Source: Gammaproteobacteria bacterium
GTDB lineage: Bacteria > Pseudomonadota > Gammaproteobacteria > Steroidobacterales > Woeseiaceae
Assembly (NCBI GenBank): GCA_013151645.1
Contig: JAADHU010000060.1
Location: 1 to 64,000, forward strand
Length of the DNA: 64,000 bases
Reading direction: 5' to 3'
Each line of letters starts with the position of its first letter. The stretch's first letter is position 1. Below are positions 62,481 through 64,000 of the stretch, piece by piece. Both the position numbers and the translations under genes were made by a program. Below the pieces are notes generated by a model, which made no database searches, had not been told where the DNA came from, and was given only the letters and a program-made list of their open reading frames with translations.

Positions 62481-64000
62481 ATGATCAAGAAGTTTACCCG
62501 CCGCGAGACGTTGATCGGTGTCTCGTCCACCCTGCTTCTGCCCGCTTGCAGCCAGATTGGCATCGCACCCGACGCGGCCTCCGATGCAGCGTTCCTGCAC
62601 GGAATCGCCAGTGGTGACCCGGACACGACAAGTGTCGTTATCTGGACTCGAGTCAGCCGTGCGAAAGAGCCGGTGGACGTCGGCTGGCGTATGGCGACCG
62701 ATAGTGATTTTCGGAACGTCGTCGCGCGAGGCGTGTTTACAACGGATGCGAGTCGCGATCACACGGTTAAAGTCGTCGTTGAAGAGCTGCATCCCGGTCG
62801 CGACTATTTCTATCGGTTCGAGGCAGGCGGCGTTCGCTCCTCGGTCGGTCAGACAAAGACGCTGCCCGTCGGTCATGTCGAACGGCTGGTTTTGGCCGTT
62901 GCGACGTGTTCGAACTACGCATTCGGCTATTTCAATGCTTATGAGGTCATCGCGAACGACCCGAGCATTGATCTTGTTGTGCACCTGGGTGACTACATTT
63001 ATGAGCACGGTATCGATGGCTACGGTGGGGAAACCGGCCAGCGAATCGGCCGCAATCACGAACCACCACACGAGGCAATTACCCTGGACGACTATCGCCA
63101 ACGCTTTGCTCAGTACAAAACGGATGTTGGCTCCAAGGTAATGCATGCCCGGCACCCGTTGATCGTGATCTGGGACGATCATGAAACTGCGAACAACCCC
63201 TGGATGGGCGGCGCGCAGAATCATCAGGCCGGCGAGGGGGATTGGGAAACACGGCGCGCGCAGTCGTTGCAAGCTTATTATGAGTGGCTGCCTGTTCGCG
63301 ATCCGCGAGAGGGTGGTACGCGCGAAGAATATTGGCGCCACTACAAGATCGGTGACCTCGCGAGTCTGATTACTCTGGAAACCCGGCACACCGGCCGTAG
63401 CAAACAGATCGAATACGAAGACTACCGGGATGTCATCAAGACCGAGGCCGATGCGAAAGAATTCATCGATACGGTCGTAGGCGCACCGGATCGACACATG
63501 CTTTCCAGCGCGATGAAAAAATTCCTTGCGGACGAACTCGCAGAGTCGGTCCAGGCGAATCGCCGCTGGCGCATTATCGGTAACCAGTCCGTGATGGCAA
63601 AACGCATGGCACCGAACCTGAGCGATCCGTTTTTTGAAAGGCTACGTCCCGATCTGAGTGAAGACGCCGGGAACTTGCTGGATGGTCTGACCTTGCTTGG
63701 CGATCTGGGTCTACCGCTCGATCTGGACTCGTGGAATGGCTACCCTGACGCGCGCGAGAACTTCTATCAAATCAGCAAGAATGCCGGTGCCCGCGATTTG
63801 CTGGTGCTTGCCGGCGACAGCCACAGTTACTGGCAAGATGCATTGTACGATAACGCGGGTGAGTCAATGGGCGTCGAGCTCGGCGCGACCGGTATCACCT
63901 CGCCACGTTCCATGGTGTCATTCGGGCAGGAAGGCCTGCGGCGTTTCGATCAATTAAATGCCGCCAACAACAAGGAAGTTGTATGGACCGACGGCCACTA
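62481..64000 (+). CDS. PhoD-type alkaline phosphatase/phosphodiesterase, cut by the right edge
   Basis: At least 506 codons are visible before the window ends, so the C-terminus is missing. The N-terminus is a Tat-type lipoprotein signal (R7-R8-E-T-L, LLLPAC23). The PhoD fold is shown by HGIASGDPDTTSVVIWTRV, then CSNYAFGYFNAYEVI, VVHLGDYIYEHG (metal ligands), IWDDHETANN, and RWRIIGNQSVM. Such enzymes release phosphate from mono- and diesters, including teichoic acids or phospholipid head groups, in the periplasm. The ATG has GAGAGG about nine bases upstream. No PhoB box was seen in front of it. Confidence 0.92.
   Translation, partial: MIKKFTRRETLIGVSSTLLLPACSQIGIAPDAASDAAFLHGIASGDPDTTSVVIWTRVSRAKEPVDVGWRMATDSDFRNVVARGVFTTDASRDHTVKVVVEELHPGRDYFYRFEAGGVRSSVGQTKTLPVGHVERLVLAVATCSNYAFGYFNAYEVIANDPSIDLVVHLGDYIYEHGIDGYGGETGQRIGRNHEPPHEAITLDDYRQRFAQYKTDVGSKVMHARHPLIVIWDDHETANNPWMGGAQNHQAGEGDWETRRAQSLQAYYEWLPVRDPREGGTREEYWRHYKIGDLASLITLETRHTGRSKQIEYEDYRDVIKTEADAKEFIDTVVGAPDRHMLSSAMKKFLADELAESVQANRRWRIIGNQSVMAKRMAPNLSDPFFERLRPDLSEDAGNLLDGLTLLGDLGLPLDLDSWNGYPDARENFYQISKNAGARDLLVLAGDSHSYWQDALYDNAGESMGVELGATGITSPRSMVSFGQEGLRRFDQLNAANNKEVVWTDGH

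Noticed and set aside
62358-63497. Long minus-strand frame (379 codons) opposite the PhoD-type gene
   Set aside because: The plus strand encodes a complete PhoD pattern with signal and metal motifs; the opposite frame has no motif and no start site.
1-64000. tRNA, rRNA, CRISPR array, integrase or prophage
   Set aside because: No cloverleaf with a T-loop, no regularly spaced repeats, no phage or recombinase genes were found by eye; a tRNAscan or CRISPR search would settle it.

Overview
The window reads as a stretch of chromosome from a heterotrophic, probably marine gammaproteobacterium. The basis is the gene set: OxyR with Cys199/Cys208 numbering, DbpA, RecQ, a DUF5062-like protein, a DUF1415 protein, a YjgR-like HerA ATPase, and many exported hydrolases and quinoproteins. 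A Woeseiales-like lineage would fit, but that is inference. No rRNA, tRNA, CRISPR array, integrase or phage genes were seen. Almost every gene is intact and tightly packed.

Layout. 1-3.6 kb looks like an accessory segment: visibly more A+T-rich, with a left-truncated hypothetical gene, two paralogous one-helix membrane proteins (the first apparently frameshifted), a remnant of a TolB-like protein tail and a complete class D beta-lactamase. 3.7-5.8 kb is a PQQ-dependent dehydrogenase lipoprotein. A REP-like inverted pair separates it from a five-gene minus-strand operon (13.6 to 5.9 kb): PLP gamma-family lyase, APC permease, penicillin-acylase-family lipoprotein, DadA-like oxidase and D-aminoacylase-like lipoprotein. 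Together these look like uptake and degradation of N-acylated, partly D-configured amino acids. Divergent from it run psuK, psuG, a 2OG-Fe(II) dioxygenase, a crotonase and an HDOD protein. The two units share a 13.7 kb promoter region that carries a 9-bp direct repeat.

18.6-26.9 kb (minus strand) holds an exported amidohydrolase, glycerate kinase, and an HDOD protein coupled to a 1378-residue propeller/GGDEF/EAL receptor, then an unknown gene. 27-32 kb is a minus-strand run: RND adaptor, RND pump, arginase. 32-39 kb has an ABC-F ATPase, DUF2855, a DJ-1-like protein, two secreted unknowns and a PLP decarboxylase. 39-50 kb has RecQ, DUF5062, an exported alpha/beta hydrolase, an M20 peptidase, a HerA-like ATPase, a DUF4139/MuiA protein and an OmpR-type two-component system.

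50.3-54.7 kb is the most coherent stress module. OxyR is divergent from a four-gene operon: MauG/CcpA-type di-haem peroxidase, Tat-exported metallophosphoesterase, and two c-type cytochromes. An ATAG-N7-CTAT half-operator lies in the shared promoter. 55-64 kb carries an LtaS-like phosphotransferase, DbpA, DUF1415, a signal-bearing class V aminotransferase, a small lipoprotein broken by a 20-bp tandem duplication, an exported protein made of two copies of one unit, and a PhoD-type phosphatase that runs off the right edge.

Three copies of a hairpin-rich, transposase-less element (18.5, 34.3 and 54.8 kb) end in CAG(T/C)CTGTTG repeats flanked by YTAG. In two cases the flanking CTAG is the TAG stop codon of the neighbouring gene.
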